DNA of 64,000 nucleotides from Quercus robur (lineage: Eukaryota > Streptophyta > Magnoliopsida > Fagales > Fagaceae): positions 42,384,327 to 42,448,326 of the forward strand of contig NC_065545.1 of NCBI RefSeq assembly GCF_932294415.1, written 5' to 3'. The notes beneath the pieces were generated by a model. That model was not told where the DNA came from. It saw only the letters and a program-made list of their open reading frames with translations, and ran no database searches. Made by a program: the position numbers and the translations under genes. How positions within the stretch are numbered: the stretch's first letter is position 1; the number at the start of each line of letters is the position of its first letter. Of this stretch, positions 23,323 through 34,800 are shown piece after piece.

Positions 23323-23463
23323 ATAGTGCACAATTTTGTGTCGTAACTTGTCACGTCTTGGTGAGTTGTGAGTAGTGAAAGTGTGTCTCCATGTGGCCCA
23401 CTATCACACCTCGACTACTCACAACTCGTCATGTGACGAGTTGTAGCACAAATTGTGCACTAT
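23323..23463. mobile_element. Foldback MITE, 141 bp
   Basis: Ends 'atagtgcacaattttgtg' and 'cacaaattgtgcactat' are inverted repeats. The arms continue inward with 'gtcacgt...gagttgtgagtag' and 'ctactcacaactcgtcatgtgac'. Non-coding. Confidence 0.75.
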
Positions 23464-23553
23464 TATATGTCCCTAGCATTACTCTAAAAAAGACCCAAAA
23501 TACACCAACGAAAGCTTAAAACTCCTTAACCTCAACATTATATGCTCTAATAT

Positions 23554-23803
23554 TAGGGATGGCAATGGGGCAAGGCAGGGCCAAAGGATGGGGTCTTCGT
23601 CCCCATCCCACATGGTTTTGTCTCACCCTATCCCTGCCTCGTCCCGTCTGATGGGAAAAACTTTCTCACCCCATTCCCGCCTCTTGGGGTCTCGCGAAGC
23701 CCCGGCCCACCCTTTAAAACTCTACTTTTTGTTAACTTGTCCTACAACTAGTACAATTTTTTTAATGAAACTTATTTCATTAATAAAAATATAAAATTAT
23801 AAC
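23554..23803. mobile_element. hAT-type MITE fragment
   Basis: Begins TAGGGATGGCAATGGGG and follows the reverse complement of the nested element at 8273-8957 for about 250 bp ('aaggatggggtcttcgtccc', 'tttttaatgaaac'), then stops, so the other end is missing. It ends about 245 bp upstream of the ATG of CYP82 copy 3. Confidence 0.75.
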
Positions 23804-23982
23804 TAAAGAGGTCAAGTACACTTAACCGATAAAAGTGTACAAAATTCCAAACTAGGTAGCCAAATACGATAAGGTTAGGTTAATATTGATTTGGCTATTG
23901 CAACCTTAAGTCACCCTGATAGCTTAATGGAACCAAAATAAAAGCTAATCCACAAAATGCCCTGAACAGCTAAATATTTTTC

Positions 23983-23988
23983 TATAAA
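23983..23988 (+). promoter_or_regulatory. TATA box of CYP82 copy 3
   Basis: TATAAA at 23983-23988 (in 'tctataaaagc'), 61 bp before the ATG, implying a start of transcription near 24015. Copy 2 has no equally good match at the same distance, although about 45 bp just before the start codons are conserved between the two copies. Confidence 0.6.
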
Positions 23989-24048
23989 AGCTTACAGATT
24001 TCATTAGAAAGATATCCATATATAGGACTCCAGCAACCTTAGCCTAAA

Positions 24049-25892
24049 ATGGATTTTCTTTCACCTTCCCTATATTCCGCCATAGCTGGACTTATTGCTA
24101 TAATTATTTTCTCCCACTATCTTCTAAAGAGGTCAAGGGTTGGTGTAGCCAAAACAGTACCTATTGCTCCTGGTGCATGGCCTGTAATTGGTCACCTCCC
24201 TCTGTTAGGGGGAACCCAACCTCCTCACCTAACTTTGGGAGCCATGGCTGACAAGTATGGACCACTTTTTACTATCAAGCTTGGATTGCATCCAGCTTTG
24301 GTGGTGAGCAGCTGGGACATGGCCAAAGAGTGCTTCACCACCAACGACATGGCCGTGTCATCGCGACCCAATTTAGTAGCCGCAAAACACATGGGCTATA
24401 ACTATGCCTTGTTTGCATTTGCACCCCATGGTCCCTATTGGCGTGAGTTGCGTAAAATAATCACGTTAGAGCTACTATCAACCCGTCGGCTTGGCCAGCT
24501 TGCCTATATTCGAGTCTCTGAAGTTGAGATGTTCTTGAAAGGTCTATACAAACTTTGGACCAAGGAAAAGAACGAGCCAGGCCAAATTTTAGTGGAGTTG
24601 AAGCAATGGTTTGGGGACATGAGTCTCAACGTGATTCTTAGAATGATTGCTGGAAAGCGGTACTTTGGTGTTAATCATGATGTTGTTCAGGAAAAAGAGG
24701 CACGGTGCTGCCAAAAGGCGGTGCGGGATTTCTTGAATTTACTGGGTTTGTTTGTGGTGTCGGATGCAATTCCATATCTTAGGTGGTTGGATTTGGGTGG
24801 ACATGAAAAGGCCATGAAGAGAACTGCAAGAGAGATTGACAACATTCTTGGGGAATGGTTGGAAGAGCATAAGCGAAAGAGAGTCTCCGGTAAAACTAAA
24901 GAGCAAGATTTCATGGACGTAATGCTTTCGGTCACTGATGGAGCAGACCTTGGAGGTTATGATCCTGACACAGTCAACAAAGCCACATGTTTGGTATGCG
25001 TGCTTCCTCTCTTAAAAAAGAAAAAAAATAATAATATGTCTAAATACACAACAAATTTCACATGATTGATGTATGATAAAAGAGATATCATAGCAGTCAA
25101 GAAAGTATTTTTGCACTAATCACTTTCTATCACATTAAAAATGTGAAAACATTTATTAAATTTGTCATGCCTATAGTATTTTTGTGTTTTTAAACCACTA
25201 AATCGATATGGATTGCTTTGTTTCACTGTATCATTTGGACAAGAATAACAATTTTCATTATGCAGAATATGATCGCCGGTGGAAATGACACCATTGTAGT
25301 AACCTTAACTTGGGCAATATCACTATTGCTGAATAACTGCCATGTATTGAAAAAGGCCCAAGATGAGCTTGACGACCAAGTGGGCAAGGAAAGAATTGTA
25401 AACGAGTCGGACATAAATAAGTTGTTGTACCTCCAAGCCATAGTTAAAGAGACTTTACGTTTGTATCCCGGGGCCCCACTATCAGGACCACGTGAATTCA
25501 CCGAGGACTGCACCATAGGTGGTTACCATGTCCCAAAAGGCACTCGGCTAATCCCAAACCTTTGGAAAATCCAAACAGACCATCACAAATGGTCCGACCC
25601 ATTAAAGTTCAAGCCAGAAAGATTTCTCACCACCCACAAGGATGTTGATTTTAAGGGGCAAAACTTTGAGTTTATCCCATTTGGAAGTGGTAGAAGAATA
25701 TGCCCCGGAGCATCTTTTGGAGTTCAAATGGTGCACTTAGCACTTGCTAGTTTTTTACACATGTATGACATTTCTACTCCCTCGAATGTAAAGGTTGATA
25801 TGACTGAGAGCTTTGGAATCACAAACTTGAAAGCCACCCCACTTGAAGTTCTCATCACACCACGCCTGCACCTCACGAGCTTTATGGATTAG
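24049..25892 (+). CDS. CYP82-family cytochrome P450 (copy 3, intact)
   Basis: ER-bound haem monooxygenase of the CYP82 family, which oxidises specialised metabolites such as phenolics, furanocoumarins, terpenoids or alkaloids in different plants; this substrate is unknown. Exons 24049-24993 and 25266-25892, phase-0 intron of 272 bp, 523 residues, the usual family length. N-terminal anchor about residues 9-26, hinge '[14 protein letters not shown]' (about 38-51), helix C '[11 protein letters not shown]', I-helix 'AGGNDTI' (319-325, keeps the catalytic Thr although the next residue is Ile), ExxR in 'KETLR' (377-380), PERF (432-435), haem loop '[10 protein letters not shown]' with Cys461. The start is supported by the anchor and by a TATA box 61 bp upstream. 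The last 51 bp of coding sequence plus 42 bp of 3' flank are duplicated in tandem after the stop. Confidence 0.95.
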
Positions 25893-26027
25893 TCCATCTA
25901 AATAGAAGTATAGAACTCAAGTGTACTTCTAAGTCTTGAAGTTCTCATCACACCACGCCTGCACCTCACGAGCTTTATGGATTAGTCCATCTAAATAGAA
26001 GTATAGAACTCAAGTGTACTTCTAAGT
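25842..26027 (+). repeat. Perfect 93-bp tandem duplication over the stop codon
   Basis: 25842-25934 and 25935-26027 appear identical. Each contains the last 17 codons of CYP82 copy 3 including its stop, plus 42 bp of 3' sequence. The second copy therefore lies in the 3' UTR and does not change the protein. Confidence 0.95.
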
Positions 26028-26629
26028 GTTGTTGAATTTTTCTTATGGAGTTTGATGATGTAAAATGGAAATTTCAGTGCCTATATAACACTCTTTTGTC
26101 AAATATCATGCTTCCGGTGCTCCAACTGGTGTATTGATCTACAGGAATGGAACCAAAATTCAAACCTAAGCCAAACCTTAAAACAATCTTTTATTTTTTA
26201 TGAAAATAAAAACTAGCATTTATTTCATATTCAACAAAATACTATATACAAAATAAGTGTTTCTTAAACATTTGATATTATAAAGATATCAAAACAATCA
26301 CAAAATAAAGACTTTGTCCTCAAAAAACAATCACTTACCAAAGATTTTGGTCTCACAAATTCACAATCACAGTATTCACGTCCCAGTGGTCCCACTATAT
26401 GTCTTTATAGATAAAACCAAAAAAAATAAAAAATAAAAAATAAATAAAAAATAAAAAATAACAAACACAAGTCCACACAAAAAGTCACAATTACACAGTA
26501 CAAATCCACAAACTACAGTCCACACAACACACCACAGTCACAATCCATAAAAAGTCACAAACACAACACACCACAGTTCATAAGAAATGCAAAAGTTAGA
26601 GGGCCAGAGGCAGAGCATTATAGCAAAGA

Positions 26630-26674
<45 letters not shown>

Positions 26675-28260
26675 ACAAATATGACTTGAGAGAGGAGAGA
26701 AATTTCTTAGATTTACCATACCTTAGCCGATTCAACTCGTGTGTGAGTATGAACAGCAATAGATGTAGATCAAGGATCTGAGGAGCAGCAGCAGCAACAA
26801 CAACAACGCTAGATCTAATCTGAGGAAAAGAACAGCAGCAAGCTAGCAGTGATGGAGGCATTGAGGTTGAGTGGAGAAAGAGTAAGGTTAGGGTAAAAAT
26901 TTGGGAATTGTAATTTAGGTTTTCAGTCCATATTTATTTTTTATTTTGTAGTTAATTTTAGTTTGTCCAAAGGTTATTGATGTTATACTTTAGACAATTT
27001 AATTCATTTAAACTAATAAATTTTCTTATTATTCTTGAGTTAAAGGGGCATGGATTTTATTTTATTTATTCTTTTTTTTTTCTTGTGGGTCAATATATAA
27101 ATATATCAGAGGAGGAGAGCCAAAATATATATATTTAAGGGCAAATCTTAATTTTTGTGGGTCAATACCAGTTTTTTTTTTTCTTTTTCTGTAGGTCCGT
27201 CCCTGTTGATCCTAATGTTTTGGTACATGCTAATAGTCAATATAAGAAAACCTTTAAACTAATCAACAAGACTAAATGAATAATAATAATATTCGTGATT
27301 TATATATATACGTATTATGATGATGAATACTATTATGGATTCCATATAAGAGAAACTTAAGCTATTCATACATGACGTCCGTATCACTCTTTTGACAATT
27401 ACATTTACTATGTAATTGTCATACATGTCATTCTCCCTAATCTCGATTGGGGAGAATGACATGCTCGTTTGAAAATTAAATTAAATTATGTTTGTAATAC
27501 AATCTGCATTCTACATGCATATTGTGGTAGTGGCACTCATGGCCCCACTAATTTCTACCATTTTTTTCTTAACTTGCATAGATGAAAAGAATTTTTAATA
27601 TTTGGAACTCACATGTCTAGCTAATTTTTCTCTTAATTTGAACATTCTTTTATAATGTTCTCTCTCCATGCACAATCTTGTTCCAAATTCTAACTTTTTG
27701 CTCAATTGAAATATTAAATTAAATTAAATAAGAGTAAAGTGACTTGGTTCTATTTTGACTCAATTCAAAAAAAAAAAAAAAAAAATCCACTAGTTTTTAC
27801 ATTGTTCTTAGGAGATTAAGTTCAGAGGAGTTTGGCTTACCTCCAGTACTTTTTTAACTAGATATGTCATTTTGTTTTAAATATATAATGGTAAGTGGTA
27901 GTGGGTTTTAATCTCCACATTTTATTTAGTTAGTGGGTGATGTGGCAATCTCTCATTAAAACAAAATAAGATTCATTTTTGAAAAGTACCAGTAAGCCAA
28001 ACTCAGTTCAGAGATTTTTTTTTTTTTTTTTTCCTTTTATACTTCCCTTTTGAAAAATGTGGCTAGCGGTGGAGGCCCATCAAACATCGTTCACGCAACT
28101 ATACAATTCTTCCATATTAGATCATAGAAAGGACACAAAAAATTTCTCTTTAATTGTTCTTTGTTTTCTCCCAAAATTTGTTAATCTCCTAATCATTAAA
28201 TTTTTAATTGATTTCCCTTTGTTTTAGATATATATTTCCCTTCGTTTTAGATATATAAAA
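26028..28260. other. Intergenic, low-complexity rich
   Basis: No supported gene. Holds 'acacaac'/'cacagtc' repeats (26460-26580), a 43-base A run (26631-26673), CAG/CAA repeats (26785-26810), (TA)n and two small hairpins at 27394-27466. On the minus strand 26700-26870 resembles a transcript 5' end (ATG, short frame, GT donor), but no protein family is recognisable. Confidence 0.5.
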
Positions 28261-28541
28261 GGGTAAATTGCAAATTACATTCCTAAAGTTTGGGGGCGTT
28301 TAGATTTTATATCTTAAAGTTTCAGAATTTAAATTTTATCCCCTGAAGTTTGGGAGTGTTTGGATTTTACACCATGACATTTTAGAATTTGGATTTTGAC
28401 CCCTAAATTTTAGGGGTGTTTGAAACGTCAGGATGAAAAATCCAAATATTCCAAACTTTAGGGTAAAATCCAAATTCTGAAACTTCAGGGGGTAAAATCC
28501 AAACACCCTCAAACTTTATGGGTGTAATTTTGCAATTTACC
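28261..28541. mobile_element. Foldback element, 281 bp
   Basis: Starts GGGTAAATTGCAAATTACA and ends with the near complement 'tgtaattttgcaatttacc'. Within each arm the phrase 'aaagttt(g/c)(g/a)g...ggattttac' recurs two or three times. Common plant foldback/Mutator-like MITE style. Flanks are A/T-only, so the target duplication cannot be read. Confidence 0.7.
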
Positions 28542-29429
28542 ATATGTATAAACACACACACGCGCATCACGTGTGTGCTGTGGCTTTTTTTTTGGTCTAG
28601 TGTCAAAAATTTTCCAAAAATATAAAAGAGAAAAAAGCAACTAAAAATCATATAGAACAATCAAAATCATATGAGTAATGAAAAGATTAAAAAAAAGGCA
28701 TTAAAAGAATTACATTGTAGGAAGGGAAGAGGCTGAGATCGATGGCGGCCTCGGGGTGAGATCGGCCATAACTGGAGAAGGTGAGACCATGAGTGAGATC
28801 GGCAAGATCAACATTACTGAGTGAGATCGATGGCAACTGACAATATTGACGACGGTTGGGCGAGTCAAACTATGGGCGAGATCGGCGGTGGCAGTTTTAG
28901 AGGGTGAGAGAGATTGAGAGGAATCGGTGAGAGAAGTAGAGGTAAGAGAGATTGGGAACCGATGAGAGAGAATAGAGGTGAGAAAGAAGAAAAATGAATA
29001 AAGTTAAGAGAGAGGAGAGAGAAAAGAGAAAAGAGAATAAAAAAATATTAAAACTTATACCATTTCTGTCCGTACGCTCTCATATTTGACATTGTATTGT
29101 TCATTCATGTCAAATATTTTGGCATTTACAACATCTGATAAGAATGATTTTTTGGTGTTTGGTGTGTCAAATGCCAAATATTTGGCATTTGACACACTAT
29201 TGCTCTAATTACTCACCAAATAAATTTGCACACACTTGACACCTTATTCCTAGACACCTAGATACTAACACTATGACACAACCACTCTTGACTTTCTTTT
29301 TGTCACTTCATACTAGTCTTGGTGCTTACCCATTCTTCACCTCACTTCACACGTCTCATATCAAAGTGGGAACCAAAGGTTCCTATTTAATTTATACAAG
29401 CATGAGGTCGGTTAAGTAACTGACATTAA
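28542..29429. other. Intergenic with GA-rich stretch and a palindrome
   Basis: 'gagatcg(a/g)(t/c)gg' is loosely repeated at 28735-28890, then GAGA-rich sequence to 29040. A perfect 36-bp palindrome lies at 29162-29197. No gene. Confidence 0.5.
29162..29197. repeat. Perfect 36-bp palindrome
   Basis: GTGTGTCAAATGCCAAAT followed directly by its exact reverse complement, with no loop. 'gtcaaat(a/g)...ggcattt' pieces also occur 60 bp upstream, so it may be the joined end of a MITE. Confidence 0.85.
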
Positions 29430-29630
29430 GCCTCCGTTTAGATACCAAAGAAAAATGAAAATTATTTCACTATTCAGCTTATTTTTGGTACTATTCATTA
29501 GCCCCACTGCACTTTTTGGTACTATTCATAGGACTTACTGTACTATTTCAGTTAACTTTTACCTTTATCTATAGTACTTTCAACGATAAGTTTTTAGTTT
29601 CAACAAAATAAGCGGTATCCAAACAGATTT
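29430..29630. mobile_element. MITE, family B, second clear copy
   Basis: TIRs GCCTCCGTTTAGATACC and GGTATCCAAACAGATTT, flanked by TAA (29427-29429, 29631-29633). Shares 'ggtactattcat' and 'caacaaaataagcgg' blocks with 10864-11031. Confidence 0.7.
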
Positions 29631-29869
29631 TAAAACTTCTAGCTTCATCTAATTTCTGCCACTAGAGTTCTAGTAGCTCTAGGTCTTAGTTTATTATTAT
29701 TATTATTTTAATTTCTAGCCCTTTCTAGACTATTACAAAAATTTATGGCTGAGTTTCACTTCTACATAGTAGTTCTCTAGATTAAAGAGAGACATCTCAT
29801 AGAGAAATCTGGAATGCAAGAGAAATTTCTAGAGAATGAGAGAAAGGCGGTGCTTGATTTTTAACATAC

Positions 29870-30230
29870 ATCAGCAAAAGATTCTTAGGTTAAGTTGCAC
29901 AGTGTTAGCCAAAATCTAGTTCCTTCCCCTGCCACCATTATAGATGGGCATCTCCATAGAAGTAGAAGTAGAACATGAGTCGTTTCCTCATCGCTATGCC
30001 CACATTTCTCACATACTCTACTCACCATAATGTAGTGGCATCAGACAATTACTTTTGTAGGCAACGAGTTTGTTAATGCTCTACAAAGGAAATGCTTGAT
30101 TTTTTTTGGGATGTTATGCTATTAAAGTCTCCTCCATAAAGCTCCATGCCTTTTACCATAACAACTCCTAGGGTTGTTAATCTCCTCCCAAATCAATAGC
30201 ATATGATAGGCTCTTTGAATTGTAAAATTG
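29870..30230 (-). mobile_element. LINE scrap with zf-RVT-like segment
   Basis: On the minus strand a broken frame reads 'KIKHFLCRALTNSLPTK' and then 'VSRVCEKCGHSDEETTHVL', the typical shape of the zinc-binding segment after plant L1 reverse transcriptase. Frames are interrupted and neither the polymerase nor the RNase H part is readable. An old isolated fragment. Confidence 0.65.
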
Positions 30231-31880
30231 TCATTCTTTGTCTAGGAAAATTTGTAGGTACTCAAGAGTATGGATAAATTGTATTCCATTCTCTAACATT
30301 TATGGTAGATCTTACCATAAATTTGATGAGTGGACTCTACCATGAATATAAGAGGAGGGAGCACCATTCTTCGTGCTTCAAGAGTAACTAAGAATTACTC
30401 ATTTGTCTAAGCCCATATCAATTCCACCTATTACAACAAATTCAAACCCAACTCCATCACCACCACCAACGGCAAACTTAGTATCAACTCATAAACCACC
30501 ACCAACAGCCACACAACCAAAAGAAAGAACCTCCAACAGCCAAAAGAAACAATCCAACCATCAACACCACCACACAACTAAAAGAAAAGGCCCCTAACCA
30601 TTAACGGCACAAACCCACCTCTAACATAGCTCAAGCCTCAAACCACAGTAACACTAATTCACACCTCACATCCACAACCACAACCATCCCAAGATTGGCG
30701 ACCCACATCCATCAACACAACAAACCCAAACCCAACAACATAGTAAACCGAAAACAAAAATCTCTAGATCGGCGACCCAAACTCATGAAAATAAGAAGAG
30801 AGAAAGGGATGGGCGAAGAGAGAAAGGAGAGAGAGAGAGAGAGAGAGAGAGAAATGTGGAGTTTGCGCAGTGTAAAATAAACAACCATTGGTGGTGGCCA
30901 TATTTGATTTGAGTTTTCTTACAAAAAATTTCGATGAACTTATTTTTGTATGAATTCGAAAACACTAAAAAGTTGTTTTCATTTTCTGTTCTCAAAGCCA
31001 TATATTTGAATCTTGTTTTTAAAAACTGAGAACAAAAAATAAGGCTAAACATATTTTTAGGTGATGGAACCCACAAAAGAACAGAAAATGAAATGAAACC
31101 CATATTTTTGGATCTTGTTTTTAACAACTGAGAACCAAAAATGGAACCAAACATATTTTTAGGTGGTGGGACTCATGAAAAATAGAAAATGGAACCAAAC
31201 AAGCCCCTAGCTTTTCTGTTCCAATTTTGTTTTTCATTAAGAATTAAAGCGCAAAGTGGATGCCCAAATAGACTTTTTTTTTTTTTTTTTGTGAGTTTAG
31301 TGTTTACATGTTTTATCATATATTTTTGTAACCTTGCTCTTTTTTTCTTTCTTTTTTAACCTTTGTTTGGCTTTTACCATTGGAAAGATCACAACATCTT
31401 CTTTCTAAAGCCATTCAATTTTTGAATCTAATTTTTTCATATCTTTGAGCTAGATGCTTTAGAAGGTATTGTCAAAATTAATTTTGTTCCAAAAGTTTAG
31501 AACTTGGTTTTCTTGGATTTTTTTTTAGTAAAGTTTCCACAATCCATGGATACCAAGTTGAAATTCATAATGAGACTTTTCCAACTACTCCTTATTTTGG
31601 CCAATCGATGGTTGTTTAATTACTCCTATAATTTAATCAAGATTAAATTAAAATCAAGCTTATGGACACTTATTCCCAAATATTGGCTATGTTTTTAGCG
31701 TGTTTCCAATATTTTTGCGATTTCTTGCTCATTTTTAAGCCATATTAGGGCTCATGAACACACGGACCATTGTTTTGAGGAGAATTTAGTAGCTCACAAA
31801 ATTTTCTTGAATTTATCACAATTGTACAGTTGGATTTTGATAAAATTTGGATTGAGCCTAGGTTGACCGAAGTTAAACTT
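30231..31880. other. Intergenic spacer
   Basis: CA-rich stretch (30420-30720), GAGA microsatellite (30827-30853) and a direct repeat of 'atatttttaggtg(a/g)tgg' with its neighbours (about 31005-31065 and 31105-31175). No supported gene. Confidence 0.5.
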
Positions 31881-31881
31881 C

Positions 31882-34800
31882 TTTTTTTTTATTTTTTGAG
31901 AACCCAAACCATGAGGCCCAGGGAGGAAAACTTTTATTAAGGAACATCAGATAACAGAAGAGGAGCTATGTCCTCTGGTACGTCCTCAAGCCAAACAGCT
32001 AGGCCCGATAAAATTTTAGCCTTCTTGGCGAGAGCATCAGCAACTACATTACAGTTGCGTTTAACATGAATGAAATGACAAAAATCAAAATCTGCAGCTA
32101 GAGTCCTGATATCGTCTATGATGTTTCCGTACTCCGCTGACGCTGAATCGCCTTGGATGAGAGCCTGAATGACCATTGCAGAATCACCTTCGAAGAGAAC
32201 TTGTCTAAGTCCAATTTCTTTGGCGAAGAGGACCGCCCTTCGACATGCCAACACTTCCATTGCTGCAACTGAAGTAGAGAGGGGTGTTGGAACTGAGAGA
32301 GCACCAATTGCATCGCCCTTTTTGTCTCTGATGATCACGCCAATCCCAGCTGAGGAGCTTGTTTTGAAAACTGCCGCATCGAAGTTGGCTTCGTAATACG
32401 GGAACTCTGGAGGGTGCCACTGAGTTGAGACCGCAAGAGATGGTGGTTCATCTGGGACTTCTTGAGCTATCACGAACTCCTGAAGAAGAGAACCTGCTCT
32501 TGGGATGATATTGGTTACCGGTATTGCTGGACGCCCAAATTTCAGAGAATTCCGGCGGTTCCATATTATCGATGCTGTCATGATGAAAATCTCCTTTCTG
32601 TAATCGTCCTACACCTGCAAAAAACAATCCAATTAAGCGTTAAAGGATGACAGGCGGGCCTAGGCAGCAAGAAGAGTCCAAGACAGAGTGCGCCAGACTA
32701 CTTCCAGCTTGCTGCACGCCCACAATGCATGAAGGGTGTCCTCGGGTTCATTTGTGCACTGCTCACAGAGGTCGATGGTGCTGATATGTCTGTGCTGAAG
32801 GGGGGAGGGCATTATTACAAGCACGCCAGGTGAAATGTTTCACTTTGTTTGGCACTCTCAAAGACCATAAACCCTTCCAAAATTTCAACTGGGGATCAGG
32901 GGAAGAACTACCTGCCTCACCATTATTATCCAAGGCAACCAACATCTTGTAGGCACTTTTAGTTGAAAAAATACCATTAGGGGTCAGACCCTATGTAATG
33001 TCATCAGGAGGCATTCTAAGACTCAAAGGGATCCCCAAAATCAAAGAAGCTTCATGGGGGAGGAAAAGCCTTTGCACCACATCAGTATTCCATATTCCCA
33101 ATTCATGATTGATCAAAGAGCACACCCTTGTTTCGGCCTGGACTGAAGTAAGGGGTGATTTAGCAACTCTATTGGACTTAATCGGAAGCCATCTGTCCTC
33201 TTTTATTCTAACTTCTTGACCATTCCCTATTCTCCACACCATACCCCTACGGATCACATCTCTAGCTCCTAGAATACTCTTCCATGCGTATGAACCAATG
33301 GTAGAGTCTTTGGCATCTAGAATTGAGCAATCCAGGAAAAATCTTGCTTTGAACACCTTATGGCAAAGGGAGTTTGGGTTATTTATCATGCGCCACACTT
33401 GCTTAACCAATAATGAGTCATTAAACTTCTCAATCTCTTTGAAGCCCACACCCCCAACTTCTTTGGCCTCACATAAGCGCTTCCAATTCACCCAATGAAC
33501 CTTCCGACTATCTCCATTATATCCCTACCAAAATTTTCTAATCAAGACCTCCAACTCCTTCACCAACCCCTTAGGGAGTTTGAAACAACTCATAGTGTAC
33601 GTGGGGATGGCCTGAATCACCGATTTTATCAACACTTCTCTGCTTGCATGAGAAAGAATTTTTTCTTTCCACCCTTGGAGCTTCCTCCAAACCCTCTCTT
33701 TTAGGTAGACGAAACTTTGTTTCTTAGCTCTCCCCACTAAGGCCAGCAAACCTAAATATTTTTCATATTGCCAAATGGCTGGTACTCCAAGGAGCTGCTG
33801 GATATTGCTCTAAACCTGTGGAAGAGTATTAGAACTAAAGAAAATATTGGTTTTCTCTCTATTAATTTTTTGCCCCCACCCTCTTTCATAGATTGCTAAC
33901 AAATCCAAGATAGTTTGGCATTCTTCCTCCTTGGCTCGACAAAATAGGACACTATCATCAGCAAAGAAAAGATGGGATACTTTAGGACCATTATGACAAA
34001 TCGACACCCCATTTATACCACCCTGCACTTTAGCTTTTTTTTAACAAGCCCTAGAGACCAAGAGAACAAAGTAGAAAAAGGTATGGGAAGAGGGGGTCAC
34101 CTTGTCTTAACCCTCTAGTGGGTTTGATGTTACCCATGGGTTGGCCATTCAAAAGGATAGCATAAAAAATAGTTGACATACAGGACATAATAATTTTGAT
34201 CAAACTGTCAGCAAACCCCAAATGCCTCATAACTTTCTCCAAGAAAATCCATTCCACCCTATCATATGCCTTACTCATATCCAGTTTTAAAGCCATATAA
34301 CCTAGTTTCCCTTGAGTCTTTCTTTTTAGGTAATGGAGAGTTTCAAACGCCATAAGTACATTATCTATAATCAACCTCCTCGATAAGAAAGCACTTTGAG
34401 AATCAGAAACAATATTGGGCAACACTTGTTTAAGCCGATTAACCAACACTTTTGAGATAAGTTTGTAAATCACATTACACAGGCTTATCGGTCTGAAATC
34501 GGAAACTCGTTTATGATTTTTGATTTTTGGAATAAGGGAAATAAAGGTGGCACTAAGGGAGTCATGGATAACACCCATATTAAGAGCATTAAGGACAATT
34601 TTGGTCACATCATCACCCACAATTTTCCAAAAAGACTTATAGAAGATAGGGGACATACCATCAGGGCTAGGAGAGTGGTGGGTGCCATTTGTTTAAGTGC
34701 TTGGTGGACTTCCTCAGAAGTGAACTCACGAGTGAGTGTTGCATTCATGTCATCTGTGATTGAGGGTTGGATTCCACATAAAATTTCATCAAAGCCTGAA

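Noticed and set aside
26538-26861. 107-codon minus-strand frame as a gene
   Set aside because: Made of a 43-base A/T run and CAG/CAA repeats; no domain, although the 5' end resembles a transcript start.
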